Source: Clostridium weizhouense (GTDB lineage Bacteria > Bacillota > Clostridia > Clostridiales > Clostridiaceae). From it: DNA of 64,000 nucleotides. Within the stretch, counting starts at the first letter, position 1, and each line of letters starts with the position of its first letter. This document shows positions 9,307 to 17,195 of this stretch, in pieces. The notes below the pieces were generated by a model, which saw nothing but the letters and a program-made list of their open reading frames with translations, searched no databases and had not been told where the DNA came from. The DNA lies in assembly GCF_019431045.1 (NCBI RefSeq), contig NZ_JAHXPT010000016.1:1-64000 (forward strand), in the 5' to 3' direction. The position numbers and the translations under genes are program-made.

Positions 9307-10464
9307 ATGAGAATGTACGATTATTTAGTACCAAGCGTTAACTTTATGGGCGCTGGATGTGTAAAATTAGTAGGAGAAAGATGTCAAATATTAGGCGGAA
9401 AAAAAGCCCTAATAGTAACAGATAAATTCTTAAGAAACATGGAAGGTGGAGCAGTAGAATTAACTGTTAAATCATTACAAGAAGCTGGAATAGAAGTTGC
9501 ATACTATGATGCAGTTGAACCAAATCCAAAAGATACAAACGTTGCTGATGGATTAAAAATATTCAAAGATGAAAACTGTGATATGATAGTTACAGTTGGA
9601 GGCGGAAGTGCTCATGACTGTGGTAAAGGTATTGGTATAGTTGCTACTCATGAAGGAGATCTTTATGAATATGCTGGAATAGAAACTTTAACAAATGCTC
9701 TTCCACCAATAGTTGCAGTTAACACTACAGCTGGAACAGCAAGTGAAGTTACAAGACACTGTGTTATAACTAACACTAAAACTAAAGTTAAATATGTTAT
9801 AGTTAGCTGGAGAAACTTACCATTAGCTTCATTCAACGATCCAGAATTAATGGTTAAAAAACCTGCTGGTTTAACAGCTGCTACAGGAATGGATGCATTA
9901 ACTCATGCTATCGAAGCTTATGTATCAAAAGATGCAAACCCTGTAACTGATGCTGCTGCTATACAAGCAATAAAATTAATATCAAACAACTTAAGACAAG
10001 CAGTTGCTTTAGGTGAAAACTTAGTAGCAAGAGAAAACATGGCATACGGTTCATTATTAGCTGGTATGGCATTCAACAATGCTAACTTAGGATATGTTCA
10101 TGCTATGGCTCACCAATTAGGTGGATTATATGATATGCCACATGGAGTAGCTAATGCTATGCTTCTTCCACACGTTGAAAAATACAACTTAATATCAAAC
10201 CCACAAAAATTTGCTGATATAGCAGAATTCATGGGAGAAAATATACAAGGATTATCAGTTATGGAAGCAGCAGAAAAAGCTATCGATGCTATGTTCAGAC
10301 TTTCAACTGATATCGGAATTCCTACAAGCTTAAAAGAAATGGGAATAAAAGAAGAAGATTTCGAATACATGGCTGAAATGGCATTAAAAGATGGAAATGC
10401 ATTCAGTAACCCAAGAAAAGGAAATGAAAAAGATATAGTTGAAATATTCAAAGCTGCATTTTAA
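9307..10464 (+). CDS. dhaT: 1,3-propanediol dehydrogenase, iron-dependent alcohol dehydrogenase family
   Basis: A 385-residue group III alcohol dehydrogenase that reduces 3-hydroxypropionaldehyde to 1,3-propanediol with NADH, re-oxidising cofactor from glycerol growth. The nucleotide loop is GGGSAHDCGKGIG (98-110). Metal ligands D196, H200, H265 and H279 are all present in their normal motifs (GMDALTHAIEAY; HAMAHQLGGLYDMPHG). TTAGGAGG precedes the ATG. It is 131 bases from the gene before and ends at a clear terminator, so it may have its own promoter as well as read-through. Confidence 0.96.
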   Translation: MRMYDYLVPSVNFMGAGCVKLVGERCQILGGKKALIVTDKFLRNMEGGAVELTVKSLQEAGIEVAYYDAVEPNPKDTNVADGLKIFKDENCDMIVTVGGGSAHDCGKGIGIVATHEGDLYEYAGIETLTNALPPIVAVNTTAGTASEVTRHCVITNTKTKVKYVIVSWRNLPLASFNDPELMVKKPAGLTAATGMDALTHAIEAYVSKDANPVTDAAAIQAIKLISNNLRQAVALGENLVARENMAYGSLLAGMAFNNANLGYVHAMAHQLGGLYDMPHGVANAMLLPHVEKYNLISNPQKFADIAEFMGENIQGLSVMEAAEKAIDAMFRLSTDIGIPTSLKEMGIKEEDFEYMAEMALKDGNAFSNPRKGNEKDIVEIFKAAF

Positions 10465-10500
10465 GATAATAAAAAAGTAGATTAATACATAACTATTATT

Positions 10501-10532
10501 AAAACCCCTTTACTTTTAAAGGGGTTTTTTAA
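10501..10532 (+). terminator. Terminator of dhaT
   Basis: An 11-bp GC-containing stem (ACCCCTTT core) ends in six T's. Confidence 0.92.
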
Positions 10533-10597
10533 ATGAAATTATATAAATTCATAAGATAAATTAATAAAAAACATAAGATTGTAGGAGGACTAATATA

Positions 10598-11308
10598 ATG
10601 AACATGACAACATTTTTTGCAGAAATGTTTGGAACTTTAATATTAGTATTATTAGGAGATGCAGTTGTAGCTAACGTAATACTTAAGAAAACAAAAGGTT
10701 ATAACTCAGGATGGATGGTTATATCAAGTGGATGGGCTGTAGCGGTTGCAATTCCAGTATATATGTTTGGAAATATTAGTGGAGCACATTTTAATCCAGC
10801 AGTTACAATAGCACTAGCGACTGTTGGAAAATTTGTATGGGCAGATGTTCCAATGTATATAGCCGCACAACTTATAGGAGCATTTATAGGAGCAGCTCTA
10901 GTTCTTATTTCTTACTATAATCATTTTGAAGCAACTGAAGATCAAGCTACAAAATTAGGAGTGTTTTGTACAGCGCCAGAAATAAGAAAACCTGTATTTA
11001 ACTTTATAACTGAGTTTGTAGGAACATTTATATTAATTTTTGCAATAATGGGAGCAACAGCTCAACCATTTGTAAATGGAACTCAGCCAGTAGCTATAGG
11101 AGTAATAATATTAGCAATGGGATTATGTTTAGGTGGTCCAACAGGATATGCGATAAACCCAGCTAGAGATTTAGCACCAAGACTTGCTCACTTTTTATTA
11201 CCAGTACCAAATAAAGGTACTTCAGATTGGGGTTATGCTTTGATACCAGTAGTGGCACCAATATTAGGAGCAATAGCAGGAGCTTTAGTTTACGTAAATA
11301 TATTCTAG
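10598..11308 (+). CDS. glpF: Glycerol uptake facilitator (aquaglyceroporin)
   Basis: A 236-residue integral membrane channel of the MIP family. Both pore motifs are present: HFNPAVT (NPA at 66-68) and INPARD (187-191). The Asp after the second NPAR marks the glycerol-conducting subgroup. Six hydrophobic helices plus two half-helices fit the usual fold. TAGGAGG lies before the ATG. Its place after dhaT supports a role as the glycerol entry route for this regulon. Confidence 0.95.
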   Translation: MNMTTFFAEMFGTLILVLLGDAVVANVILKKTKGYNSGWMVISSGWAVAVAIPVYMFGNISGAHFNPAVTIALATVGKFVWADVPMYIAAQLIGAFIGAALVLISYYNHFEATEDQATKLGVFCTAPEIRKPVFNFITEFVGTFILIFAIMGATAQPFVNGTQPVAIGVIILAMGLCLGGPTGYAINPARDLAPRLAHFLLPVPNKGTSDWGYALIPVVAPILGAIAGALVYVNIF

Positions 11309-11342
11309 GATTTGTTTTATTAGAGTGTTTGTATATGAATGA

Positions 11343-11474
11343 GTTAAAGAATATAGATATAATAAGTCAAAGGCAGAAGAAATACAAGCATATATGGTAT
11401 TTACTAACGATGTATTAAATCAAATAGTTGAAAAGTGTCCTAAAAACCAAGATGAACTAATAATTATAAATTAA
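11343..11474 (+). pseudogene. Remnant of an HRDC-domain protein (RecQ/helicase tail)
   Basis: A 43-codon open frame starts right after an in-frame TGA (11340-11342) with no start codon or ribosome site. It reads VKEYRYNKSKAEEIQAYMVF then TNDVLNQIVEKCPKNQDEL, which matches the HRDC domain at the C-terminus of RecQ-type helicases (R..KS/A...E..AY.VF....L..I....P). It stops just before a terminator. The rest of the gene is absent: upstream is the end of glpF. I read it as the surviving 3' end of a deleted gene. Confidence 0.7.
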
Positions 11475-11475
11475 G

Positions 11476-11523
11476 AAAAATGCTAATAGAGCTTAATTAA
11501 GTTTAAGTTTTATTAGCATTTTT
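11476..11523 (+). terminator. Terminator behind the HRDC remnant, copy B
   Basis: Stem 11476-11488 with 11511-11523 and a T-run. It is nearly identical, loop included, to the terminator at 624-675. Confidence 0.85.
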
Positions 11524-11597
11524 AGTGCAGTTTTAAAGAAGAGATAGTTAAGGTATTTGATTTTTAATATTGTAATATAGCACATTCTATGGTTTTA

Positions 11598-11646
11598 GGT
11601 TTAATAATAAGATATTTTTGGATATAATAGAGGTAATATAATTGAT
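11598..11646 (+). promoter_or_regulatory. Repeated promoter module, copy 1
   Basis: A conserved 49-base block contains TTTAAT, a 17-base spacer and TATAAT, followed by AGAGGTAATATAATTGAT. Near-identical copies lie at 12902-12950 and 56130-56178. Here it drives the HipA-like kinase gene. The same block stands beside an AAA/PD-(D/E)XK remnant at 12957, which suggests it spread with, or was left by, that gene family. Confidence 0.65.
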
Positions 11647-11676
11647 GGATTAAATAAAATTTTAAGGAGTTATGAT

Positions 11677-12438
11677 ATGGAAGAGAGCAATATAAGAAAT
11701 TTTATAAATAGTTCCTCTCTTGGGGTATATACAAAATATATAAAAATTGTAGATGGTCAGAAATATTTAGTTAAGTCAGGTAGAGGTGATGGAAAAAGCA
11801 AATCTTCTATATTAGAACCTATAACTGAATGTATATGCTATGAGTTAGCTAATTTAATGGGAATTAATTGTGCTGAGTATACGTTAGAAGAAGTTGATGA
11901 TGAATTAGTATCAATCTCAAAATGGTTTTATGATGAATCTAAAGAAAAATTTTATAGTGCCAATAAATTAATGAGAATATTAGGAATAACAAGAGATGAT
12001 CTATATAATAAACTTATAAGTAATATTAAAAATGTAGAAATAGATTTAAATAATATGATTTTATATGATTATATAGTAAATAATACAGATAGACATTTGA
12101 AAAATTTTGGATTTTTAGTTAATGGAGATAATGTAAAATTTGCTCCAATTTATGATAATGGTTTAGCATTAGGATCACATTTAGATGATGAAGAAATAGA
12201 AAATGAGGATCTTGAAGATTTGATACTGGATTCTGACTATGCAAAATGTTTTGAGACAAGTAATAGAAAACAATTAGACTTGGTTAAAAATTATACGTTA
12301 AATTTAGAGATTGATTATGAGAGAGTAATAATAAAATATGCACATTACCTTAGTGAAAAAAGAGTTGAATTTATATTAGAATTACTTAAACATAGAATTG
12401 AGGAGGCGAAGAGATGCTTATTCCAAAATCAAAATTAG
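11677..12438 (+). CDS. HipA-like (CtkA-type) kinase domain protein
   Basis: 253 residues with the catalytic core of HipA-fold kinases. YIVNNTDRHLKNFGFLV (about 130-146) carries the catalytic Asp and the Mg-binding Asn; KFAPIYDNGLAL (about 153-164) is the DFG-equivalent. KYLVKSGRGDGK near residues 30-40 probably includes the ATP-binding Lys. The N-terminal subdomain of full-length HipA is missing, so it resembles stand-alone kinases such as H. pylori CtkA. AAGGAG precedes the ATG. It overlaps the next gene by 25 bases. Kinase fold is likely; substrate is unknown. A toxin role is only an analogy to HipA. Confidence 0.72.
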   Translation: MEESNIRNFINSSSLGVYTKYIKIVDGQKYLVKSGRGDGKSKSSILEPITECICYELANLMGINCAEYTLEEVDDELVSISKWFYDESKEKFYSANKLMRILGITRDDLYNKLISNIKNVEIDLNNMILYDYIVNNTDRHLKNFGFLVNGDNVKFAPIYDNGLALGSHLDDEEIENEDLEDLILDSDYAKCFETSNRKQLDLVKNYTLNLEIDYERVIIKYAHYLSEKRVEFILELLKHRIEEAKRCLFQNQN

Positions 12439-12875
12439 AGACTGTAGAATTAATGAATGAAGAATATTATTTAGGAGATCTATCTTATGATTTAGTATGT
12501 GATGAATATAGTTTTAAGAAAAATGAAGAGATTGAGGATCTTAGCTTGTATCCTGCTGAATTTTATGGACTATTTACTAGAAAAATTAGAAAAGTTCCAA
12601 GTGAAGTAATAAGAGAATTTATTGTTGATAGAATAATACCATATAATAGAATGAATTTAGATTGTTATTTAGAATACTATAATTTAGAATATTGGGATGA
12701 ATGGGAAGTGTTTTTAGCAGCAAAGGGAATGTGTTTTTTAGATACCTTTTGGATAAGAAAAGATAAAAGTGAAAGTTATAAAAATCATATTAGATTTACT
12801 AACTCTGTTAGAGATGATTTACTTACAGAAGAGTATTTTATTAATAAGAAATTTGCTAATATAAAAAATTTCTAA
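12414..12875 (+). CDS. Partner protein of the HipA-like kinase (unknown function)
   Basis: A 153-residue protein whose gene starts inside the kinase gene, with a perfect AGGAGG (12401-12406) seven bases before the ATG, so the two are made together. The segment VDRIIPYNRMNLDCYLEYY then LEYWDEWEVFLAAKGMCFLD and TFWI resembles the N-terminal portion of longer Firmicute HipA-like kinases (pattern R.IP..R......G......W.....G....D.FWI). I infer that a normally fused N-terminal module is encoded here as a separate protein, downstream rather than upstream of its kinase. No catalytic motif is seen. Confidence 0.55.
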   Translation: MLIPKSKLETVELMNEEYYLGDLSYDLVCDEYSFKKNEEIEDLSLYPAEFYGLFTRKIRKVPSEVIREFIVDRIIPYNRMNLDCYLEYYNLEYWDEWEVFLAAKGMCFLDTFWIRKDKSESYKNHIRFTNSVRDDLLTEEYFINKKFANIKNF

Positions 12876-12900
12876 GGTGGTGTTTTGCCACCTTAGATTT
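12872..12900 (+). terminator. Terminator of the HipA-like pair
   Basis: A perfect 9-bp stem (CTAAGGTGG with CCACCTTAG), 7-base loop and short T-run. The stem overlaps the stop codon. Confidence 0.75.
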
Positions 12901-12901
12901 T

Positions 12902-12950
12902 GGTTTAATAATAAGATATTTTAGGATATAATAGAGGTAATATAATTGAT
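12902..12950 (+). promoter_or_regulatory. Repeated promoter module, copy 2 (orphaned)
   Basis: Same 49-base block as 11598-11646, with one obvious change (TTTTTGG to TTTTAGG) before TATAAT. It now has no gene of its own; a fragment of an AAA/PD-(D/E)XK gene follows directly. Confidence 0.65.
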
Positions 12951-12956
12951 TATTGT

Positions 12957-13030
12957 AAGGATATGAAAATATAATTAAATACGAAATTTCATTTTATAGA
13001 AAAGATTGTGTAGTAAAAGTTAAGGAATAG
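12957..13030 (+). pseudogene. 3'-end scar of an AAA-ATPase/PD-(D/E)XK family gene
   Basis: These 74 bases match the last codons of the gene ending at 579 (507-579 plus one base) with only about three differences, including the final stop (TAG for TAA). Only the promoter-like block and this last piece remain. The body of the gene is gone, consistent with an internal deletion. Confidence 0.85.
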
Positions 13031-13087
13031 AATTTGTGAAATATATAAAATACTAAATTATAAACTTAAACATAATTGGTGTTAAAA

Positions 13088-13140
13088 TATGCTGGATAAG
13101 ATGGCTGAATAAAAGTAGCTATTTTATCCAGCATTTTTTA
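13088..13140 (+). terminator. Terminator behind the scar
   Basis: A perfect 10-bp stem TGCTGGATAA/TTATCCAGCA with six T's. The remaining bases to 13368 hold no gene and no convincing promoter. Confidence 0.85.
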
Positions 13141-13368
13141 TTAGGTTTTTACTAATGAAAGGATTAGTTATATTAACTAATAGAAATTTAAGATTAATCA
13201 TAAATATGAGATAGATAATAAATTATTTGAGATTATTGGATGAAATTAGAATAAAAATTATTATATAAGAATAATAATAATTTAAGGGTTAAATCTCTAA
13301 GATATGAAGAGGAATTTTAAAATAAATAATCAATCTTAGCTTATAAAATTTTGGAGGTGTATAGAGAA

Positions 13369-14085
13369 ATGACAAAGATTAAGACAATACAAGAAGCTGT
13401 AGAAAATATTAAAGATGGAATGAAAATTATGACAGCAGGTTTTTTAGGAATAGGTGCTCCATTAAATATGATAGATGCATTATCAGAGGCAAATGTTAAG
13501 GATCTTACACTTATTCAAGCTGTATCAGCTCATTCAGGAGAAACTCATGATGTTGGCAAGCTTGTAGCAAATAAACAAATTAAAAAGTTTGTAGGTTCAC
13601 ATATTGGAACTTGTCCTGAAATACAAGAACAATACAATGCAGGTACATTAGAAGTAGAATTTATACCTATGGGAACTATAGTGGAATGTATAAGAGCTGG
13701 TGGAGCTGGACTTGGTGCAGTTGTAACGCCAACTGGTCTTGGAACTGAAATTGAAAAGGGAAGGGATAAAATTACTATAGAGGGAAAGGAATATTTAGTA
13801 TTTCCAGCAATAAAGGCAGATGTTGCACTAATTAAAGGATATAAAGCTGATAAACTTGGTAATATCGTATATAGAGGAACAACTAAAGGAACAAATACCA
13901 ATATGGCACTTGCAGCTGATTTAGTTATAGCTGAAGTAGATGAAATTGTAGAAGTTGGTGAAATTAAACCTGATACTGTTGGAACTCCAGGAATATTGGT
14001 AGATATAATAGTTCAAGGAGACTCTTTTGAAGATAGAAGAAAATATTTTGAAAATTTATGGACAAGAACTAACAAAATGAAATAG
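13369..14085 (+). CDS. ctfA: Acetate/acetoacetate-type CoA-transferase subunit A
   Basis: A 238-residue alpha subunit of class I CoA-transferases (AtoD/CtfA family), with DGMKIMTAGFLGIGAP at the N-terminus, the block EFIPMGTIVECIRAGGAGLG and TGLGTEIEKG. It moves CoA between acetate or butyrate and an acyl partner with the B subunit. The start is ATG 13369 behind GGAGGTG (13353-13359); an upstream TTG lies within or before that site and is rejected. The exact substrate pair cannot be told. Confidence 0.88.
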   Translation: MTKIKTIQEAVENIKDGMKIMTAGFLGIGAPLNMIDALSEANVKDLTLIQAVSAHSGETHDVGKLVANKQIKKFVGSHIGTCPEIQEQYNAGTLEVEFIPMGTIVECIRAGGAGLGAVVTPTGLGTEIEKGRDKITIEGKEYLVFPAIKADVALIKGYKADKLGNIVYRGTTKGTNTNMALAADLVIAEVDEIVEVGEIKPDTVGTPGILVDIIVQGDSFEDRRKYFENLWTRTNKMK

Positions 14086-14097
14086 GGGTGATAAATC

Positions 14098-14751
14098 ATG
14101 AATAGTAAAGAGATAATTGCAAGAAGAATTGCAAAAGAGTTTAAAGAAGGAATGGTTGCTAATTTAGGATTTGGTATACCTAATATGGCTGCAAACTATT
14201 TACCAAAAGGAATGGAAATAATACTTCAATGTGAAAATGGTGCATTGAAATTTGGTGCAACCCCAAGCAGAGGTGAATCTGATCCAGACTTAGCTAATTC
14301 TGGTGGAGCCCCAATTACTTTATTAAAAGGAGCATCAACATTTGAAATGGATCTATCTTTTGCAATAATAAGAGGTGGACATGTTGATATAACTGCATTA
14401 GGTGCTTTAGAGGTTGATCAAGAAGGAAATATTGCAAATTGGAAGATACCAGGAGTTTTTGCACCAGGTATGGGAGGTGCAATGGATCTTTTAGTAGGAG
14501 CAAAATATGTAATAGCTGCTTTAACTCATAATGATAAAAAAGGTAATTCAAAAGTGCTAAAGAAATGCACATTACCTTTATCAGCTAAAAAGTGTGTTGA
14601 TCTTATAATTACTGATAAAGCGGTTATGAAGGTTACAGATAAAGGATTAGTATTAATGGAAGTGGCACCAGGTGTAACTGTTGATGAAGTAGTAAAGATA
14701 ACTGATGCTGATTTAATAATAGCTGATGATGTTAATGAAATGAAAATATAA
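14098..14751 (+). CDS. ctfB: Acetate/acetoacetate-type CoA-transferase subunit B
   Basis: A 217-residue beta subunit (AtoA/CtfB). The catalytic Glu is in the conserved CENG motif (about residue 44), and typical blocks VANLGFGIPN, IRGGHVDITALGALEVD and PGMGGAMDL are present. It follows subunit A by 12 bases with AGGGGTGA before the ATG, so the pair forms one operon ended by a terminator. Confidence 0.9.
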   Translation: MNSKEIIARRIAKEFKEGMVANLGFGIPNMAANYLPKGMEIILQCENGALKFGATPSRGESDPDLANSGGAPITLLKGASTFEMDLSFAIIRGGHVDITALGALEVDQEGNIANWKIPGVFAPGMGGAMDLLVGAKYVIAALTHNDKKGNSKVLKKCTLPLSAKKCVDLIITDKAVMKVTDKGLVLMEVAPGVTVDEVVKITDADLIIADDVNEMKI

Positions 14752-14805
14752 TATAATATAAAGAAGAGTATGTTTAAGTTAAATAAGAAATTATAATAAA
14801 TATCT

Positions 14806-14833
14806 TAAGTCACATTTGATGTGGCTTTTTTTC
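14806..14833 (+). terminator. Terminator of ctfAB (repeated terminator family, copy 1)
   Basis: AGTCACATTTGATGTGGC followed by seven T's. Almost the same hairpin occurs at 46918-46940 and 50391-50413 behind unrelated genes. The rest of 14752-15069 shows no gene. Confidence 0.85.
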
Positions 14834-15069
14834 ATTATATATAAGAGTATTGAAATCAGATAAAAAAATCTTAATATTTAATAAGTGACAATTTAATGTT
14901 TATAATTATTATGGTAAACAGTATATGCTAAATGTTTTATCTTAATGATACAATATGTATTATATGGAATGTAATGAATATAATTCAAGTTAATACAATA
15001 TTAGACGACATATAAATAGGTATAAAAATAATATGTTCTAATTAAGTTATTATACAGGGGGTTAGGAGT

Positions 15070-16134
15070 ATGCAAATTAATAGTACAACAAATTTAATGC
15101 AAATTAAATTTGATACAAGTCAAGCTTTATATATTGAGAATAACAATATTAAAGAAGAAAACGTTAAACCACATCGAATAATATTTATACCTGGTGAAGA
15201 TATAGATAATGAAAAATGTGTAGGGAAAGATGGTAAGAGTTTTGATGTGGTTAGCTATTATAAGGTTGATGGAGAAAATTTAGATAAAGATTATATTGAT
15301 GTGTTTTCTTATAAAGCTCAAGAAAAAGATGTAAAGTGCTATGATTATTATGTAAATAATTTTGTGGCTAAAATAACTAAAAATTTTAGTGATAGCACTA
15401 GTTTAAAAAATGATAAAGAATCATTAAAAAAGGGAATAGAGAATCTTATTACTGAGATGAAGGAAAATACATCAAAGGGTATTTCTAATGATATAGAAAA
15501 TTTAAATACTAAGTTCAATGTAAATGGAGTAGATTTTACCTTTAAAGAATTGATGAATTCTTCAAAAGTTATGGAATATTCTAATTCTATTCTAGTTAAT
15601 GTAGGAAGTGGTTTGGATTATGAAAATTATGCAGAAATGGGAATAGCTAAAGGTAAGATAAGTACTTATGCAGAAAAAAATTTAAATGTATATCAGCAAA
15701 AATTACTTAATGATACTATGTCAGCAAGAATAGAAAATATTATAAATTCAGTGCCAGAAAAAGTAGATGAAACATTTAAAAAATCTATAGTTATAGATAA
15801 TAATAATGAGTTTTATTCTATGAAGAATATACAAGGTGCTACTAATATAGAATATGCACGAAAAATTATGAATACTTTTGCAAATGTAGATTATTCAAAT
15901 ACAGAAAGTTTTGAAAAAGCCATAAATGAATATAGAACTCTTATAAAACCTGTATTAGAATCAGCTGGTATTAAAAATATTGGAAGAAATCAATCTTTAA
16001 CAGATACAACTAATTATAATATTAAAAGATTCAAATCTTTATTTGATGAAAGTTATAAAAGAGTTTTTTTATCAGCCGCTGAAGTTAGAAAAAAGTTTGG
16101 AAATTCAAAAAATGTTATAGATATTTATAGATAA
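15070..16134 (+). CDS. Hypothetical protein, 354 residues
   Basis: Not recognised. The protein is hydrophilic, with no signal peptide or membrane segment and mostly helical composition in the C-terminal half (for example SKVMEYSNSILVNVGSG and KFKSLFDESYKR type helices). GGGGGTTAGGAG stands before the ATG, so it is well translated. It sits alone between two terminators. The N-terminal MQINSTTNLMQIKFDTSQ looks like those of extracellular-appendage-associated clostridial proteins, but that is only an impression. A cytoplasmic or secreted place cannot be decided. Confidence 0.6.
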   Translation: MQINSTTNLMQIKFDTSQALYIENNNIKEENVKPHRIIFIPGEDIDNEKCVGKDGKSFDVVSYYKVDGENLDKDYIDVFSYKAQEKDVKCYDYYVNNFVAKITKNFSDSTSLKNDKESLKKGIENLITEMKENTSKGISNDIENLNTKFNVNGVDFTFKELMNSSKVMEYSNSILVNVGSGLDYENYAEMGIAKGKISTYAEKNLNVYQQKLLNDTMSARIENIINSVPEKVDETFKKSIVIDNNNEFYSMKNIQGATNIEYARKIMNTFANVDYSNTESFEKAINEYRTLIKPVLESAGIKNIGRNQSLTDTTNYNIKRFKSLFDESYKRVFLSAAEVRKKFGNSKNVIDIYR

Positions 16135-16152
16135 ATTCAAAAAATTATTAAT

Positions 16153-16208
16153 AATACTAAAAAATAGAGGGAAAATCGTAATAGATTATCCCTCTATTTT
16201 TTAGTATT
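16153..16208 (+). terminator. Long-armed terminator hairpin
   Basis: Perfect 20-bp arms (16153-16172, 16189-16208) around a 16-base loop, with the T-run inside the 3' arm. Its last six bases are also the first six of the next palindrome. Confidence 0.85.
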
Positions 16209-16248
16209 AAATCTAATCTTACTAATTAGTAAGATTAGATTTAATACT
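16203..16248. repeat. 46-bp perfect palindrome overlapping the terminator
   Basis: 21-bp arms around AATT, itself self-complementary, give a 46-base perfect inverted repeat. GTAAGATTAG from its right arm is repeated at 16249-16258. The hairpin and the preceding terminator share 16203-16208, so they cannot both form fully. Confidence 0.85.
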
Positions 16249-16333
16249 GTAAGATTAGCGTTATGGTTTTAAAGTGATAATAATAATAAAATAAGTAACA
16301 TAGTAAACAATAAGACAAGGAGGGGGAAATGTT

Positions 16334-16420
16334 ATGAAGAAAGTATTAGATGTAATGGTGGTAGTTGTTTTAGTTGTATTTGCTGGTTGGGATGAAAGTA
16401 ATTTTGAAATAAAAGCTTAA
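16334..16420 (+). CDS. Small hydrophobic ORF, 28 residues
   Basis: Starts MKKVLDVMVVVVLVVFAGW and ends ESNFEIKA, so it looks like a short membrane or signal-like peptide. AAGGAGGGGG lies nine or so bases before the ATG, one of the strongest ribosome sites in the window. It precedes the membrane protein/ABC/two-component unit by 64 bases. It may be a small membrane peptide linked to that transporter or the broken start of a longer secreted protein. No homologue is recalled with confidence. Confidence 0.45.
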   Translation: MKKVLDVMVVVVLVVFAGWDESNFEIKA

Positions 16421-16484
16421 TTAAGACATATTAAATACAAAAAAATTATTATAGATAAAATAAAAAATTTAGGAGATGATGTTT

Positions 16485-17183
16485 ATGAAGAAAATAAGTA
16501 AATGGATTATAGGAGGAATTGTTTTAAGTACAATTTTTGTATCAGCTTCACAAGGGCTACAGTATTATTTAAAGGGACCTAAAATGCCTATTAATGCAAT
16601 TTTAGTAAGTGGAAATAGTAAAGATGTTAATCAAGCAAAGGAATTTTATAAGGGAAATACTAAATATACCAAGGATTATAAATTCAAGCAGATTGTTGAG
16701 GAAAAAAAGGAAGTTGCAGATAATGGTGAAGAAATTACCATGACCAATAAAAAGATATTGCTAACTAAAAGTACAGTTAAAGAAATGATAAAAGATCAAT
16801 TATTCCGTATTAGAAATGCAGAAGATTCTGGTATACATACTGAGTTACTTACTGAGATGCCAAATATCGATTCAGATAAGAGTATTATTTTGGGAAGTGA
16901 TTATTATAAATCAATAAATAAGATAGATGTAAGTGGGGTAGAGATACCAGTTGAATATGGTTGTTATTCTTGGTTTGGATATCTTCCACAAGAGGCAGAG
17001 CGTATAATAGTGGATGATAAAACTTATAAGTCTATAGAAGGAAAAGAAGTTGATATGAGTCTTATAAGATTTAAAAAGAGTAATTTAGATTTAAGAAATA
17101 TGAAAGATCAATTAAAAATTAAAAATGAATTATCAGATGTTTCAGATAATATAGATGTAAATTATGCCTTAATAAAGGATTAA
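16485..17183 (+). CDS. Membrane-anchored extracellular protein associated with ABC transporter
   Basis: 232 residues: a Lys-rich start and one hydrophobic segment (about 8-27, ISKWIIGGIVLSTIFVSASQ), then a hydrophilic outside domain. No lipobox Cys is seen. ATGs at 16476 and 16479 are too close to AGGAG (16471-16475), so 16485 is chosen. It lies 12 bases before an ABC ATPase in an apparent five-gene operon with a two-component system, so a ligand-binding or accessory role is inferred. It may belong to the lipoprotein BA_5634-like family found beside such transporters, but I cannot confirm that. Confidence 0.6.
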   Translation: MKKISKWIIGGIVLSTIFVSASQGLQYYLKGPKMPINAILVSGNSKDVNQAKEFYKGNTKYTKDYKFKQIVEEKKEVADNGEEITMTNKKILLTKSTVKEMIKDQLFRIRNAEDSGIHTELLTEMPNIDSDKSIILGSDYYKSINKIDVSGVEIPVEYGCYSWFGYLPQEAERIIVDDKTYKSIEGKEVDMSLIRFKKSNLDLRNMKDQLKIKNELSDVSDNIDVNYALIKD

Positions 17184-17195
17184 GAAGGTGCAGAT

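Noticed and set aside
11227-11418. 63-residue plus-strand frame over the end of glpF
   Set aside because: It is a shifted reading of glpF followed by the HRDC remnant in the wrong frame; no ribosome site.
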